Assembly: GCA_013152945.1 (NCBI GenBank)
Contig: JAADFL010000189.1
Span: 1 to 43,588, forward strand
DNA: 43,588 bases
From: Deltaproteobacteria bacterium
GTDB lineage: Bacteria > Myxococcota_A > JAADFL01
Direction: 5' to 3'
The position numbers and the translations under genes were made by a program. Below the pieces are notes generated by a model, which was not told the DNA's origin, ran no database searches, and saw only the letters and a list, made by a program, of their open reading frames with translations. Shown here one piece after another: positions 42,672-43,588 of the stretch (the first letter of the stretch is position 1; each line of letters opens with the position of its first letter).

Positions 42672-42967
42672 GCAGCCGGTTCCTTATATCTATAAGGTTC
42701 GGACCTTGTTCCACCAAGACAAGCTGCCGTGTGAAAGTTGACATGGGATGTCGCTAAAAAGGATAAGGAATCTATTTTTCTTTTCAATTTTTCCCGGCCC
42801 GTTGCAGCGGCATCCGGGGCAAACTTTACGCTGCCAGCTGCATTCGAGTCTTCCCTGCCTCGTAAGGCCAGGTCCGGAAACATCTTATCGGGACGGATTA
42901 CATTGCAGATTACGTCGAATACCTGTTTTCGGGTGAATATGACCGGATTTAGAAAATAACCAGACAA
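42668..42967 (-). CDS. Doubtful 99-residue ORF downstream of rpsT
   Basis: Open frame starting TTG, 10 nt after the rpsT stop, and ending with a TAG that overlaps the stop of the convergent TPR gene. Sequence includes FTRKQVFDVICNVIRPDKMF and a Lys-rich KLKRKIDSLSF. No ribosome binding site and no family recognised. A shorter frame exists on the plus strand over the same bases. It fills the 306-nt gap exactly, but may be non-coding. Confidence 0.25.
   Translation of the reverse strand: MSGYFLNPVIFTRKQVFDVICNVIRPDKMFPDLALRGREDSNAAGSVKFAPDAAATGREKLKRKIDSLSFLATSHVNFHTAACLGGTRSEPYRYKEPAA
42682..42697. terminator. Palindrome at convergent gene ends
   Basis: CCTTATA-TC-TATAAGG, 11 nt after the TPR gene stop; no T-run. 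Possible transcription end signal, or part of the doubtful ORF on the minus strand. Confidence 0.3.
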
Positions 42968-42977
42968 CCAAAGCAGC

Positions 42978-43238
42978 TTAAATAGAATTCACCTTGCGGG
43001 CCAATCTCGAAATAGTTCTCGATGCCCGGCCCTTTGGAATTATTCCCTTGCGCGCAGTCTTGTCCAAGACACTCTCGGCCGCAAGCAGGGCGCTTTTTGC
43101 ACTATCCTTGTTTCCATCCGAGATGGCAGCCAATACTTTCTTGACAGCACTCGCAGACTTAGTACGAAACATGCGGTTGCGTATCCTTCGTTTTTGATTC
43201 TGGCGTATCGCCTTTAGCGCCGACTTGTGATGAGCCAC
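42978..43238 (-). CDS. rpsT: 30S ribosomal protein S20
   Basis: Primary 16S rRNA-binding protein of the small subunit, 86 residues. GTG 43238 gives the canonical (M)AHHKSALKAIRQNQKRRIRN start, and GGAGG lies 4 nt before it; the ATG four codons earlier is inside that site and is rejected. The helical, Lys/Arg-rich body and the KGIIPKGRASRTISRLA end are typical of S20. Monocistronic as far as can be seen. Confidence 0.96.
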   Translation of the reverse strand: MAHHKSALKAIRQNQKRRIRNRMFRTKSASAVKKVLAAISDGNKDSAKSALLAAESVLDKTARKGIIPKGRASRTISRLARKVNSI

Positions 43239-43428
43239 GTTACCTCCCATGCCCCACGGGGCGTCATGGAATTTGAATTTTTAATACCAATCAGTGTTTC
43301 AGGTCAAGCACTTTTTTACGATTCCATGAAAACAGGAAGTAAATAAAAAAAGGGAACCTCCCGGATATGCACGTTGTCCAATCACATGGTGGTGAAAAAA
43401 AACATGCCTTTGAATTTTGGAGGAATAC

Positions 43429-43588
43429 ATGCCTGGAATAAACGACGAGATGAATTACAATACCCTGCTGACAAAGAAAGCACGGACCAGACCGATTCTC
43501 ATTCCCGAGACTACTCCCGGGGAGCGCAAGGGGGAGAGAGTTCTCGAAGTCAGGGGTATCCTGTGGGGTGATACACTTTACAAGGTGG
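43429..43588 (+). CDS. Start of an unidentified gene, cut by window edge
   Basis: ATG 43429 has GGAGG 5 nt upstream. The 53 visible residues begin MPGINDEMNYNTLLTKKART and stay open to the last base. The region ERVLEVRGILWGDTLYKV could be the start of a folded domain. No signal peptide or known family is visible. Confidence 0.6.
   Translation, partial: MPGINDEMNYNTLLTKKARTRPILIPETTPGERKGERVLEVRGILWGDTLYKV

Noticed and set aside
1-43588. CRISPR arrays, tRNA and rRNA genes.
   Set aside because: The tandem repeats are in-frame coding repeats without spacers, and no tRNA cloverleaf or rRNA segment was recognised by eye.

Overview
The window reads as a chromosomal piece of a Gram-negative bacterium related to the old Deltaproteobacteria, most likely Myxococcota or a neighbouring phylum. 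This is an inference from gene content: many Cys-rich lipoproteins with Asp-Thr tracts, a papain-type protease with a MYXO-CTERM-like tail, a eukaryotic-type Ser/Thr kinase, a Pal-CpoB pair and a large Bat (aerotolerance-type) operon. No rRNA, tRNA, CRISPR array, prophage or transposase gene was recognised.

Layout. 1-3364: copy 1 of a structured dispersed repeat, then a long Cys-rich lipoprotein. 3416-7332 (minus): class A penicillin-binding protein behind a MATE transporter, with a candidate promoter and leader hairpin. 7684-11002 (plus): Pal-like lipoprotein, CpoB/YbgF-like protein, and a metallophosphatase-fold lipoprotein whose reading frame crosses an in-frame TGA at a normally Cys position, followed at the correct distance by a SECIS-like hairpin. 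This is a strong selenoprotein candidate and the main discovery; conventional ORF calling loses its first 87 codons. 11220-14812 (minus): four-gene unit with a PaaK/CapK-like adenylate-forming enzyme, RNase PH, RdgB/HAM1 and a helical-repeat protein. 15270-16682 (minus): papain-family protease. 17040-18821 (plus): Hsp20, then a rhomboid protease with two N-terminal zinc ribbons. 18841-19414: repeat copy 2, then ribosomal protein S21. 19580-24915: divergent pair, a membrane-anchored hypothetical protein and a 1407-residue EF-hand/dockerin-like lipoprotein.

24929-36420 (minus) is one tightly overlapping block of ten genes: TlpA-thioredoxin/BatD-like fusion, MoxR ATPase, DUF58, TPR-parvulin, BatD-like lipoprotein, BatA, BatB, BatC, BatD, BatE. 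Most junctions are 1-4 bp overlaps, so the proteins are probably made together and form one envelope complex: the MoxR ATPase acting on von Willebrand A proteins, with thiol-redox and proline-isomerase modules attached. A Ser/Thr kinase lies upstream (36616-37974) with a promoter placed so that its mRNA may be leaderless.

38295-43588: a GAF-domain protein with a Pro-Lys-rich linker, a DUF4124 protein, chorismate synthase (minus), a small hypothetical plus a TPR membrane protein, ribosomal protein S20 (minus), and the start of an unidentified gene cut by the window edge.

Many starts are GTG or TTG and were chosen from Shine-Dalgarno position and from overlap with the upstream gene. All promoter and terminator calls are by eye.
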